A stretch of DNA of 64,000 nucleotides from positions 62,001 to 126,000 of the forward strand of contig NZ_JAYGHW010000001.1 of the NCBI RefSeq assembly GCF_034932185.1, read 5' to 3'. The notes beneath the pieces were generated by a model that ran no database searches, was not told the origin of the DNA, and saw only the letters and a list, made by a program, of their open reading frames with translations. This document shows positions 15,660 through 23,920 of this stretch, one piece after another. Position 1 is the stretch's first letter. Each line of letters begins with the position of its first letter. This stretch comes from Spirulina sp034932185. GTDB lineage: Bacteria > Cyanobacteriota > Cyanobacteriia > Cyanobacteriales > Spirulinaceae. The position numbers and the translations under genes are program-made.

Positions 15660-18362
15660 TTATTCCATGGGGACAACTTCAGCATTGAGTTGGCGTAATA
15701 AATCCGCCAATTGTTGATTGAGGGCCCCATAGTCCTCCCAACGGCCATTTTGGAGGGCTTCCTGGGATGCCTCATAGATTTGGAGGGCTTCTTGGGCAAG
15801 AGGTGAGAGGGAGGGCGATGGGGAGGGTTTGGGTTCCGCTGTCACTGTGGGATTGGCAACTCCAAACATCAATTCTAAAGACTCCTCCAGGGTTTCCGTC
15901 ATAAAAATATCCTGGTCGTAGGCCACAATTACCCGCTTGAGTTCGGGCAATTGACTTTGATCACCCCGTAGATAGATTGGCTCTACATATAGCAATGAGT
16001 TTTCAATGGGAATCACTAATAAATCCCCACGAATGACCCGTGAGCCTTCCTGACTCCAGAGCGTGAGTTGTTGGGAAATTTCCGGATTTTGATCAATACG
16101 AGCCTCGATCTGCCGGGGGCCATAGATCAGTTCTTGCTTGGGAAATTCGTAGAGAATGGCCTCGCCATAGCGATCGCCATCGCACCGGGCCGCCAACCAA
16201 GCCACCATATTGTCGCGATTCAGTGGGGTAAAGGGCATAATCAGCAAAAATTCCGGCTCCGTCATCTCCGGCAACTTCATGACCACATAGTAAGGTTCCA
16301 TCACCTCCTCTTTGTCCTCATACTTTTGGATTGGCAACCGCCAGAGGTCTTCTTGGTTGTAGAACACCTCCGCATTGGTCATGTGGTAGGACAAATACAT
16401 TTGGGATTGGATGCGGAATAGATCCTCTGGATAGCGGAAATGGGCCCGCACCGCTGGGTCAATGGGGGCTGAACTGTTGGTAAACAGGCTGGGGTAGATT
16501 TTCTGATAGGTTTGCAGGATGGGATCTTGATCATCCACCACCAACAACTGCACCGTACCATCGTAGGCATCCACCACCACTTTCACGGAATTGCGAATGT
16601 AGTTAAAGGCGGGGCTAATGGGTTCGGCGTAGGGGAAGCGATCGCTAATCGTATAGGCATCCAGGAACCATTGGAGCCGGCCATTGGTGAGCACGAGGTA
16701 GGGATCTTCATCCAAACGCAGGAAGGGGGCCAACCGTTGGACGCGATCGCGCACTTGGCGATGGTAATGGATCCGAGCTTGGGGGGTGAAGTAGTTGGAA
16801 ATGAGAATTCTCAGGTCACGGCGATCAAGGGCATAAAGCAAACGATGCCAAAGGGTAGGGATGGGGATCCCCCCCAAACCACTGTAACGATTGGCCGCAT
16901 TTTCTTGACCCATGGGATAGTCAAACTCATCCGTCCCCATACTGGTGAAAATCAGTGAATCTGTGGCTTCCCCGTAGTAAATGCGGGGTTGCTCTAACAC
17001 CAGATCAGTCTTAATCACTGGCGGAATATCTTGAATGAAAAATTCAGGCTGGCCTTGGGGCGTAATCCGATTCACGGGACTCATGGCTAAACCATAGCCG
17101 TGGGTATATTTCAGCCGTTGGTTAACCCAGGTTTTCGCCCGCTCCGGTACACGGTCATACTCCAGTTCCCTGGCGGAAAGCATCACCTGACGATAGTTCT
17201 GCTCAAGGGTGTAGCGATCGAGATCCACATCTTGAAAACTGTAGTACAGACGCAATTCCTGAACTTCTCGATAGGTGCTTAACAAGGGGCGGTAATCCCA
17301 AAGACGGATGTTGTCAATGGTGGCACGGTTGTCTTGGAGGACTTCCTGGGTGAGGGTGGGTTCTACGGGGTAAACCTGACGCTCAATACTGTTGAGGCCG
17401 TAGGCTTGGCGGGTAAACTCCAGATTGTATTCAATGTAGGGGGTTTCTTTGGTGAGTTCGTTGGGGCTGACGATCAACTGTTGCTCTAAAGCAGGAATGA
17501 TGGGGAGTAAAAAGGCGATCGCCCCATAGCTGCCAATCACCCCCAGCGCGAAAACCACCCCATTGCGCCGCAACGACCAGCCCAATAGCCCCACCGCCAC
17601 CGCCCCCAACAGGCTCAACGCCGCCAACACCCACAGGCCAGAATGGGCATCGGCATAACCGGCCCCAAACACCGCCCCCTCTGGGGAATAGAGCAGTTCA
17701 AACCGCGCCAGCCAATAGCTCCAGGCGATCAGCACCAGCAAGGCCATGGTGAGGATCGTCAGATGGGCCTTAGGACGGCCAATGATCAAATTTTGCCAAC
17801 CCCGCCCCAGATCCAACGTCCCTTTAAAGACATAAACCGGGACTGTGGTTAATAAGCCAATGACCACGAGGTAGAGGAGCCAGTTTCTCACCAGATGGTA
17901 AAAGGGCAGCGTGAAGGTATAGAATCCCACATCCTGGCCAAAAATCGGATCAGTGATATTAAAGGGACTAGCATGATCAAAGCGTAGGATAATTTCCCAG
18001 GCGTTGAGAAACCCACTCGCACCACTCAGGGCCCAGAACACCGCTAACCCTACGGCGAAGAAGTTGATCATGCTTTGCACCGGCATCCCCTCCGGGGCAA
18101 AACCGGATTTGACGCGAAAAACACTGTAGCGGGTGAGATTGAGGGCGAGGCGGTAGTTGCCCCAACTGAAGAGGAAAAAGGCGATCGCCGAAATCCCCCA
18201 AGCGAGGGACTGCCCCACCGTCACCGTCACTAACACCCCCTGCTGCCCCAAACTGCCATACCACCACCATTCCGTAATCCAATGGATCAGGGGTGAAACG
18301 ATCAGCAGCCCTCCCAAAAGGAGAGCCGCAAAAATGAGGGTTAATTTCGAGGATAAGCGCAC
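15660..18362 (-). CDS. UPF0182 family large membrane protein
   Basis: 900-residue member of UPF0182/COG1615, conserved in cyanobacteria and actinobacteria with no assigned function. Seven hydrophobic helices occupy the first ~300 residues (first FAALLLGGLLIVSPLI, last FALGVIGSYGAIAFLLPII). A large soluble domain follows, expected to be extracytoplasmic, with family segments such as VVMKLPEM, EFLLIMPFTPLNRDNM and EPIYLRGD. The end is a Pro/Ser linker and a helix. Size and motif order match intact family members. The Uma2 gene follows with one base between stop and start. Confidence 0.93.
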   Translation of the reverse strand: MRLSSKLTLIFAALLLGGLLIVSPLIHWITEWWWYGSLGQQGVLVTVTVGQSLAWGISAIAFFLFSWGNYRLALNLTRYSVFRVKSGFAPEGMPVQSMINFFAVGLAVFWALSGASGFLNAWEIILRFDHASPFNITDPIFGQDVGFYTFTLPFYHLVRNWLLYLVVIGLLTTVPVYVFKGTLDLGRGWQNLIIGRPKAHLTILTMALLVLIAWSYWLARFELLYSPEGAVFGAGYADAHSGLWVLAALSLLGAVAVGLLGWSLRRNGVVFALGVIGSYGAIAFLLPIIPALEQQLIVSPNELTKETPYIEYNLEFTRQAYGLNSIERQVYPVEPTLTQEVLQDNRATIDNIRLWDYRPLLSTYREVQELRLYYSFQDVDLDRYTLEQNYRQVMLSARELEYDRVPERAKTWVNQRLKYTHGYGLAMSPVNRITPQGQPEFFIQDIPPVIKTDLVLEQPRIYYGEATDSLIFTSMGTDEFDYPMGQENAANRYSGLGGIPIPTLWHRLLYALDRRDLRILISNYFTPQARIHYHRQVRDRVQRLAPFLRLDEDPYLVLTNGRLQWFLDAYTISDRFPYAEPISPAFNYIRNSVKVVVDAYDGTVQLLVVDDQDPILQTYQKIYPSLFTNSSAPIDPAVRAHFRYPEDLFRIQSQMYLSYHMTNAEVFYNQEDLWRLPIQKYEDKEEVMEPYYVVMKLPEMTEPEFLLIMPFTPLNRDNMVAWLAARCDGDRYGEAILYEFPKQELIYGPRQIEARIDQNPEISQQLTLWSQEGSRVIRGDLLVIPIENSLLYVEPIYLRGDQSQLPELKRVIVAYDQDIFMTETLEESLELMFGVANPTVTAEPKPSPSPSLSPLAQEALQIYEASQEALQNGRWEDYGALNQQLADLLRQLNAEVVPME

Positions 18363-18448
18363 AGTCCGGAGTCCCCAGGGGTGAAAGCTTTTCGATCTTA
18401 GCTCATCTCAAATCCGCTTAGTTCAGATATTGCGAGGCCCTAAGCTCC

Positions 18449-18500
18449 GTAGGGGCGAAAAATTTTTGTGCCTCCGGCAGGCTTACGCCAACGCCCCCAC
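18449..18500 (-). repeat. Dispersed repeat (GGCGTAAGCCTGCCGG family), copy 2, inverted
   Basis: Reverse complement of the element at 2892-2943; the two share GGCGTTGGCGTAAGCCTGCC and ACAAAAATTTTTCGCCCC, with isolated changes. It lies in the gap between the UPF0182 gene and the fatty-acid hydroxylase gene. Confidence 0.7.
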
Positions 18501-18587
18501 ACCCCTCGATTCCACAAGGGGATTCCCGATCAATTTATTCAGAGGTTGAGGGCAGCATGAATCTGCTGGGCAGTTTCCGAGAGAGAA

Positions 18588-19070
18588 CTACCACCACCGC
18601 AACGCCCAATAACCCCGCTCCGGCTCATTGGTTTCCACCTCAGTGGGCCAGGGCATCGGTTTGTAGGTTCTAAACAGGTGATCCCACCAATCGACCCCTA
18701 AACCAAAATTGTGCTCCCACATCCCATGTTTGTGGTGAATATAGTGGACGGGCATCTTCATCCAGAAGCATTTCGTTGGGTTTTCGTGCTGAAGTTGGTG
18801 GGCATAGGCAGAAAAAACCGCATAGGCTAGGGCCCCTAACAGCCATCCTAAACCGGCTTGCCAGGAGACCAAGAAGAAGGGCAGCATCGCTAAACTCGCC
18901 CCCTTAACGTAATCGAGGAATTCCCAGAGGACCCCTTGCCCCGTATTGCGGCGGTGATGATCCCGGTGGCGTTCACCGATCCGGGCGTTAGCGTGCATGA
19001 GGCGATGTATCCAATATTCAACAAAGCTGGAGAAAACAAAAGCACTGACGAAAAGCAGAATTGGTAACAT
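18588..19070 (-). CDS. Fatty acid hydroxylase / sterol desaturase superfamily protein
   Basis: 160-residue membrane-bound di-iron oxygenase-like protein (PF04116 type). The histidine clusters expected for the non-heme iron site are present: EYWIHRLMH, ERHRDHHRR, QLQHEN and IHHKHGMWEHNFG. Hydrophobic helices lie at both ends of the first cluster and at about residues 60-95. Members hydroxylate or desaturate lipids and carotenoids; the substrate is unknown here. It is transcribed divergently from a Rieske oxygenase and an alpha-oxoamine synthase, suggesting a shared lipid-type pathway. Confidence 0.85.
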   Translation of the reverse strand: MLPILLFVSAFVFSSFVEYWIHRLMHANARIGERHRDHHRRNTGQGVLWEFLDYVKGASLAMLPFFLVSWQAGLGWLLGALAYAVFSAYAHQLQHENPTKCFWMKMPVHYIHHKHGMWEHNFGLGVDWWDHLFRTYKPMPWPTEVETNEPERGYWALRWW

Positions 19071-19250
19071 AGATATTTTTCGCTGTGGGTCGTTAAATAT
19101 TGTTTTGCCCCATTAAAGAGGGCTTAATCTAGGGCTAGGAGGGATTCAGGGACAGTCTGACCCCTGTCACTGCCTCCTTGAACCATTGCAACTAAAGTCT
19201 GCTATGATTCTAGCTCAAAGATTGTTACAAATTTTAACTAGGAGTATGGG

Positions 19251-20354
19251 ATGGAACTGGCTCCAACGTTAACTGGTCATACCGTCCAAAATCAAGTTAG
19301 GGCAGTGGGGATTAATCCTCACTATTGGTATCCGGTCGCGTGGTCGTCACAACTGCGGCGGGGTAAGGTTTTGGCGGTACAGATTTGGGGGCGGGCGATC
19401 GCCCTTTTCCGGGATGACCAGGGCCAAGTTCACGGTCTTGAGGATAGCTGTCCCCATAAGGGGGTGGCGCTCCACAAGGGCGAAGTCCAAGGCCAAAACT
19501 TAACGTGTCCCTACCACGGTTGGCAGTTTGCCCCCGATGGCCACTGTGTCACCATCCCCTACTTTCCCCCGGAGCAAAAGCTCCCCTGTGTTCAGGCGCG
19601 TCGCTACCCTGTCCAAGACCAATACGGTATGCTCTGGGTGTTTCCCGGCGATGCGGAGCGGGCCCCCACCGTTCCCCTGCCCTCAGTACCAGAATACGAT
19701 GACCCCCAGTGGTTAATGGTCGCCATTCCGGGCCAGTTCAATGCTCATTTTTCCATTTGTAATGAGAACACAATGGATGTGTTTCATGGCTTTCTGCATC
19801 GAGACTTACAGGGGTGGTTTAATCCCAAACTGCTTCAACTGCGCCAATCAGACAACTGGGTGGAGGCAGATTACCAGGTGTCGTATCAGGGCTGGCTGAG
19901 TCAGTTTTTAGGGATGGGGCGCAGGGGCGATCGCGTGACGACGCGCACCATTTCGATCCAATACCGCTACCCCCACTATGCAAATAGTCTAGAGGGGGTA
20001 TCGAAGATGTATTTGATGCGTTTACCTGTTTCTGCCACCGAAACCCGCTCATTCACATTATTATTCTTGAAAATCCGCTTACCTCAAATCCTGATTAAGA
20101 TGATCCGACCCTGGTTGTCTCGCGTCATTTGGAGATTTCTGTTCAAACCCTTTCTCGATCAAGATGTCGAAATGATCGAAAGCGAGCAACAAACCTATTG
20201 CCATAATCCCCAGCGTCACTATGTTGAAGTGAACCCGGCGATTATTGCCCTCCAGCGGGTCATGCTCAAACAAGCCTACGGCGCAGATTTTCATCCTGCT
20301 TTGCCTTCCCCATCCCCGGATGCTACATCATCGGTAGCGATCCCGTCCCGCTGA
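19251..20354 (+). CDS. Rieske [2Fe-2S] oxygenase (PaO/CAO-like)
   Basis: 367-residue Rieske non-heme iron oxygenase. The Rieske cluster ligands are C67-P-H69 and C86-P-Y-H89 (SCPHKG ... CPYHGWQF). The mononuclear-iron region reads NENTMDVFHGFLHRD (D176, H179, H183). The usual spacing is D-x2-H-x4-H; here only three residues separate the histidines. The C-terminal hydrophobic segments (LKIRLPQILIKMI) suggest membrane association, as in the pheophorbide/chlorophyllide oxygenase group. ATG 19251 has GGAG 8 bases upstream. It probably forms an operon with the next gene, 48 bp downstream; the substrate is unknown. Confidence 0.87.
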   Translation: MELAPTLTGHTVQNQVRAVGINPHYWYPVAWSSQLRRGKVLAVQIWGRAIALFRDDQGQVHGLEDSCPHKGVALHKGEVQGQNLTCPYHGWQFAPDGHCVTIPYFPPEQKLPCVQARRYPVQDQYGMLWVFPGDAERAPTVPLPSVPEYDDPQWLMVAIPGQFNAHFSICNENTMDVFHGFLHRDLQGWFNPKLLQLRQSDNWVEADYQVSYQGWLSQFLGMGRRGDRVTTRTISIQYRYPHYANSLEGVSKMYLMRLPVSATETRSFTLLFLKIRLPQILIKMIRPWLSRVIWRFLFKPFLDQDVEMIESEQQTYCHNPQRHYVEVNPAIIALQRVMLKQAYGADFHPALPSPSPDATSSVAIPSR

Positions 20355-20402
20355 ATTCTGCCCATTGTCCTATCTAGTTCTCAGTTTCCTAAGGAGTGAA
20401 CG

Positions 20403-21692
20403 GTGCAAGTTGTTAAAGAGTATATGCAAGGGCTGTACGATAGCGGCCTTTATCCGGAAAAGTTTATTTGTCATCAAAAACGCGGCAATATTGTCGAACT
20501 TGAAGAAGCTTCGACGGGCCTGCGCCGCACGGTTTTGACCTTCTGCACCAATGATGTGCTGGGGATGGTGCAATCGGAAGCGGTGCGCCAAGCGGCTGTT
20601 GATGCGATCATGCAGTACGGTACATCCAATAGTTCCTGCTCGGTGCTCAGTGGTCGCATTGATCTCCATCGCCAACTGGAACAGGAAATTTCCGCCTTTA
20701 AGGATCTCCCCCATACCCAATTATTTTTAAATGCTTGGATGGCAATGCAGGCCTTGATGGATGGTTTCTGTCATTTAGCCATGCCGGTGCCGGGGTTCCA
20801 AAATACGCGCCAGACGTTGATTCTCACCGATGTGCTCAACCATGGCTGTATTGTGTCAGCGGTGGTCAATGCCGATAACCGCTCCGGAAAGGTGTTTAGC
20901 TATAGCCCCGATGTGCGGGTGAAACCTTACCGCCATTGCGATATGGCAGATCTCTCCCGTAAATTGCGCCGTTATGCGAAACCGGGCGATCGCATTCTCG
21001 TCGTCTCCGATGCGGTGTTTTCCATGGATGGGGATTTAGTCCCCCTGCCGGAAATGATTGAGGTGATGGCCCCCTATCCCGGCAGCGTGATTGTCATGGA
21101 TGAAGCCCATGCCAGCGGCGCATTGGGAGCCACAGGGCGAGGCATTTATGAACATTTCGGCATCACCCCCCAAATGGTTTTGGATCGGGGTCTTGTGCCA
21201 TTGATCATGACCACCTTCTCTAAATTTGCCGCCTCCGCCGGAGCCGCCATCAGTAGCCACAGCCGGGAATTGATCGATCTCCTCGATGTTTCCCCCACCT
21301 CCATCGGCACCATTTCCCTGCCGCCGCCAGTCACCGCCGCCGCCTTGGAAAGTATTCGTCAGGTGCGCCAACGGCCCGAATTGGTGCAGCGTTTACAGGC
21401 CAATAGCCGTTATTTGCGATCGCGCCTCATTGAGCATGAATTCGACCCCATCGGCGAAACCAACGTCGTGCCGGTGATTCTGCCTCCAGAACTAGAGCCG
21501 AAGGCCTTTGCCCGTCGCCTCATGGTGGAGCATGGCATTTGGGTATCGCCCATTTGGTTCATTGCCAAGCCCCGCCTGCGGATTACCGCCAATGCCCTCC
21601 ACACCACCGAAGACATTGATCAACTGGTGGCAGCGATGGTGGAAACCCGCGAAGCCCTCTACCCCGTGAAAACAGCTACCCTCACGGCTTAA
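20403..21692 (+). CDS. Alpha-oxoamine synthase family PLP enzyme (BioF/KBL/SPT-like)
   Basis: 429-residue fold-type I PLP enzyme that condenses an amino acid with an acyl-thioester. Family marks: TNDVLGM near 49-55, SGRIDLHRQLE, SDAVFSMDGDLVPL (202-215), DEAHASGALG (233-242) and the Schiff-base lysine in TTFSKFAAS (K274). It differs enough from BioF that serine-palmitoyl-transferase-like or quorum-signal-synthase-like chemistry is as likely as biotin synthesis. The start is GTG 20403 with TAAGGAG 7 bases before. Neighbours are a Rieske oxygenase and a divergent fatty-acid hydroxylase. A strong terminator follows. Confidence 0.88.
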   Translation: MQVVKEYMQGLYDSGLYPEKFICHQKRGNIVELEEASTGLRRTVLTFCTNDVLGMVQSEAVRQAAVDAIMQYGTSNSSCSVLSGRIDLHRQLEQEISAFKDLPHTQLFLNAWMAMQALMDGFCHLAMPVPGFQNTRQTLILTDVLNHGCIVSAVVNADNRSGKVFSYSPDVRVKPYRHCDMADLSRKLRRYAKPGDRILVVSDAVFSMDGDLVPLPEMIEVMAPYPGSVIVMDEAHASGALGATGRGIYEHFGITPQMVLDRGLVPLIMTTFSKFAASAGAAISSHSRELIDLLDVSPTSIGTISLPPPVTAAALESIRQVRQRPELVQRLQANSRYLRSRLIEHEFDPIGETNVVPVILPPELEPKAFARRLMVEHGIWVSPIWFIAKPRLRITANALHTTEDIDQLVAAMVETREALYPVKTATLTA

Positions 21693-21712
21693 CCCACAAT
21701 CGCCAATTTGGT

Positions 21713-21745
21713 ATAGGGCTACTCATCGGTAGCCCTATTTTTATT
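21713..21745 (+). terminator. Rho-independent terminator after the oxoamine synthase gene
   Basis: Perfect 10-bp stem ATAGGGCTAC/GTAGCCCTAT with loop TCATCG, followed by TTTTATTT. It lies 21 bp after the stop codon and ends the Rieske/oxoamine synthase unit. Confidence 0.9.
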
Positions 21746-21983
21746 TCAAGATAAAGAATCACAAGAAATTGGCAGTGGGCCGAATTGAGACTGTTATAGT
21801 TGAGAAAGAAGCAAGTTTGGGGTGCGTTCCAACTTGGAAACCTCCCTGGGGATCATGGGTGCTCGACAAAATTGTGGTTGAGGGTAAGGAGAGCTTGCGC
21901 CTGTGGGTGAAAGTGGTCACTTTCCCCAAGACCACTGGCCTAACCTCAACATTTGCTCTGTTTGTGCTGAAGTGGAAATAACT

Positions 21984-22916
21984 ATGTTCTCCCAACTGCT
22001 CCCGGTTCAACCTGTGTTCGCTCAGGAGTCAGCGGCTCCAGCCCCAGACCCAGCAGTCCCAAGCCCAGCGGCAGAGGGTGGCGGGGGTAGTTTGATTTGG
22101 ATTGGGACAACGGTTGTCCTCATCCTGGTATTGGCGGGGGGGGTAGCTTATACCAAGATCAATATTTACGACAAGTTCCAAAAAGACCTCAAGTTTGAGC
22201 GCTACAAAGCCCAGGATTTACAAAAACGGCTGAAGCTGGCGCTGAAAACGATTCAAAAAATGGAGGCCAACCCGGATCTCATCCACTCTCGGGAGTTTAA
22301 CCTCGATTATTTGCGGTTGCGGATGGATGAAGAGGTGTTCCATTATGCGATTGTTAACCAGATTAAAATTCGGGTTAAACAGTTGATTAGTGTGGCGCTG
22401 CGCCCCAGTACGGCAACCCATCAGGTGGGGATCGCCAATACGGGAGGCCGTCAGGTGGATGAAACCTTTGATGTCACCTATGAAACGGAAACCCGGGGCA
22501 AACGGACGAAACGGGTCTTGTTCCGCACTCAAATTAAGCTGACGAAACTGCCGACCCAATCGACATCAACGACGATTAACCAAATTATTGATTGTATTGA
22601 AAAATTCCTCAGCCCCAATGAGGATCATGATAACTGGCAACCCACGATTCAGGGCCGGGTGGCCAAAATGGATTGGGATCAAAAGGCGAAACCCACACCG
22701 CTGTTGGTATTGGAACAGTCCGGGGATGGGGTGAATGTCAGTTTTCGGACGAATCCGAACCGACGGGCAGATGCACCGCCGCCTGCGCCGCCTAAAACCA
22801 GTGGAACTCCGAAGCGGCGATCGCCCCCTGCCGATGCCGCAGCCAAACCCGCCCCTGGGGGAGCAGCTAAAGCTCCGCCTAAATCGCCAAGGGGTGGATC
22901 TTCGGCGAAACGATGA
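21984..22916 (+). CDS. Hypothetical single-pass membrane protein with Pro/Ala-rich tail
   Basis: 310 residues, family not recognised. A short Pro/Ala-rich N-terminus is followed by one membrane helix (LIWIGTTVVLILVLAGGVAY, about 37-56). A charged helical stretch (KFQKDLKFERYKAQDLQKRL) is likely coiled coil. A folded middle domain (about 100-250) contains VDETFDVTYETETRG, and the tail is rich in Pro, Ala and Lys (last ~50). The longer frame from 21903 lacks a credible ribosome site, so ATG 21984 is preferred. The stop is followed directly by a heptamer tandem repeat. Confidence 0.65.
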   Translation: MFSQLLPVQPVFAQESAAPAPDPAVPSPAAEGGGGSLIWIGTTVVLILVLAGGVAYTKINIYDKFQKDLKFERYKAQDLQKRLKLALKTIQKMEANPDLIHSREFNLDYLRLRMDEEVFHYAIVNQIKIRVKQLISVALRPSTATHQVGIANTGGRQVDETFDVTYETETRGKRTKRVLFRTQIKLTKLPTQSTSTTINQIIDCIEKFLSPNEDHDNWQPTIQGRVAKMDWDQKAKPTPLLVLEQSGDGVNVSFRTNPNRRADAPPPAPPKTSGTPKRRSPPADAAAKPAPGGAAKAPPKSPRGGSSAKR

Positions 22917-22925
22917 GGGGGGATG

Positions 22926-23059
22926 GGGAATAGGGAATAGGGAATAGGGAATAGGGAATAGGGAATAGGAAATAGGGAATAGGGAATAGGGAATAGGGAA
23001 TAGGGAATAGGGAATAGGGAATAGGGAATAGGGAATAGGGAATAGGGAATAGGGAATAG
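22926..23059. repeat. Tandem GGGAATA heptamer array, 19 units
   Basis: Nineteen consecutive copies of GGGAATA (133 bp) with a single variant unit (GGAAATA near 22968). The array fills the whole gap between the stop of the 310-residue protein and the stop of the convergent ABC ATPase, ending 2 bp from the latter. Short related stretches (TTCCCTATTCCCC at about 9829, TCCCCATTCCCC at about 23903) occur elsewhere in the window. Its length should vary between strains. Confidence 0.95.
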
Positions 23060-23060
23060 T

Positions 23061-23792
23061 TTAGGTGGTGGCGTGGGCCCGATCGCTCACTTCTTTGAGG
23101 TGGCCATCTTCGAGGTGGACGAGGCGATCAGCAATATCGAGGATGCGATTATCGTGGGTGACGATCAGGCTGGCACAGCCTTGTTCTTTGGCTAATTGTT
23201 GAATTAATTCCACGACGGCCCGGCCTGATTGACTATCGAGGGCGGCGGTGGGTTCGTCGGCGAGGATCATTTTGGGATGGCTGACGAGGGCGCGGGCGAT
23301 CGCCACCCGCTGTTTTTGCCCCCCGGACATTTGGGCGGGATAATAATCAATATGATCCCCCAACCCTACGGCGGTTAACATCGCTGCTGCCTGGGCCTGG
23401 GCTTGGCGATGGCTGACGGGGTGGAGTTCGGCGGCCATTTGGACATTTTGGCGGGCGGTGAGGGAGTTGAGCAGGTTGTGACCCTGAAAAATGTAGCCGA
23501 TATTGCGCCGTAGTCGTACCAATTCCCCTTTAGAAGCAGAAACCAATTCTTGGCCCAAAACCCGCAGTTGCCCCTCTTGAGCCGAGCGCAACGCCCCCAT
23601 CAGGGTGAGTAATGTCGTTTTCCCCGAACCGGAGGGGCCTTTCATCAACACCACTTCCCCCGCCGTGAGGTGAAAGTTAATGTTAAACAGGATCTGCTTA
23701 CGCAGCGCACCTGTGCCGTAGTAGTGGTTAAGACGACGAATCGCAACAACTTCATCCATATCCATAGGTTTTACAGCTTGTTCGATATTCAC
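23061..23792 (-). CDS. devA: DevA-type ABC exporter ATP-binding protein
   Basis: 243-residue ATPase of the MacB/LolD-like branch. Walker A is GPSGSGKTT, the Q-loop lies in GYIFQGHN, the signature is MSGGQKQRVAIARAL, Walker B is MILADEPTAALD, and the H-loop is VTHD. With the upstream DevC- and DevB-like proteins it forms a complete exporter, of the type that in heterocyst-forming cyanobacteria pumps glycolipids through a TolC channel; in other species related DevBCA sets export different lipids or metabolites. A 128-bp gap with a dispersed repeat separates it from devC. Confidence 0.88.
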   Translation of the reverse strand: MNIEQAVKPMDMDEVVAIRRLNHYYGTGALRKQILFNINFHLTAGEVVLMKGPSGSGKTTLLTLMGALRSAQEGQLRVLGQELVSASKGELVRLRRNIGYIFQGHNLLNSLTARQNVQMAAELHPVSHRQAQAQAAAMLTAVGLGDHIDYYPAQMSGGQKQRVAIARALVSHPKMILADEPTAALDSQSGRAVVELIQQLAKEQGCASLIVTHDNRILDIADRLVHLEDGHLKEVSDRAHATT

Positions 23793-23797
23793 TACAG

Positions 23798-23840
23798 CCC
23801 CTCACCCTAAATCCCTCTCCCAAAAAGGGAGAGGGACTTT
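23798..23840. repeat. Dispersed repeat CCCCTCACCCTAAATCCCTC, copy 2
   Basis: Near-identical to 10140-10182. Here the inner hairpin CCCTCTCCC-AAAAA-GGGAGAGGG is perfect. It lies between devC and devA, inside the presumed operon, where it could cap or attenuate the transcript and lower devA expression. Confidence 0.75.
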
Positions 23841-23920
23841 AAGGATATTTTTGAATGGGTGAACAAAGCTATATCTGTTTCCATTAAAACCCCATTGCCC
23901 GCTCCCCATTCCCCATTTCC

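Noticed and set aside
18541..18590. Sequence after the fatty-acid hydroxylase stop that reads SSLSETAQQIHAALNL in a shifted frame
   Set aside because: It could hint at a frameshifted longer C-terminus, but the family length is already satisfied and the segment is too short to judge.
21769..21981. 70-codon frame upstream of the 310-residue membrane protein
   Set aside because: GTG start without ribosome site and no recognisable features; treated as leader sequence.
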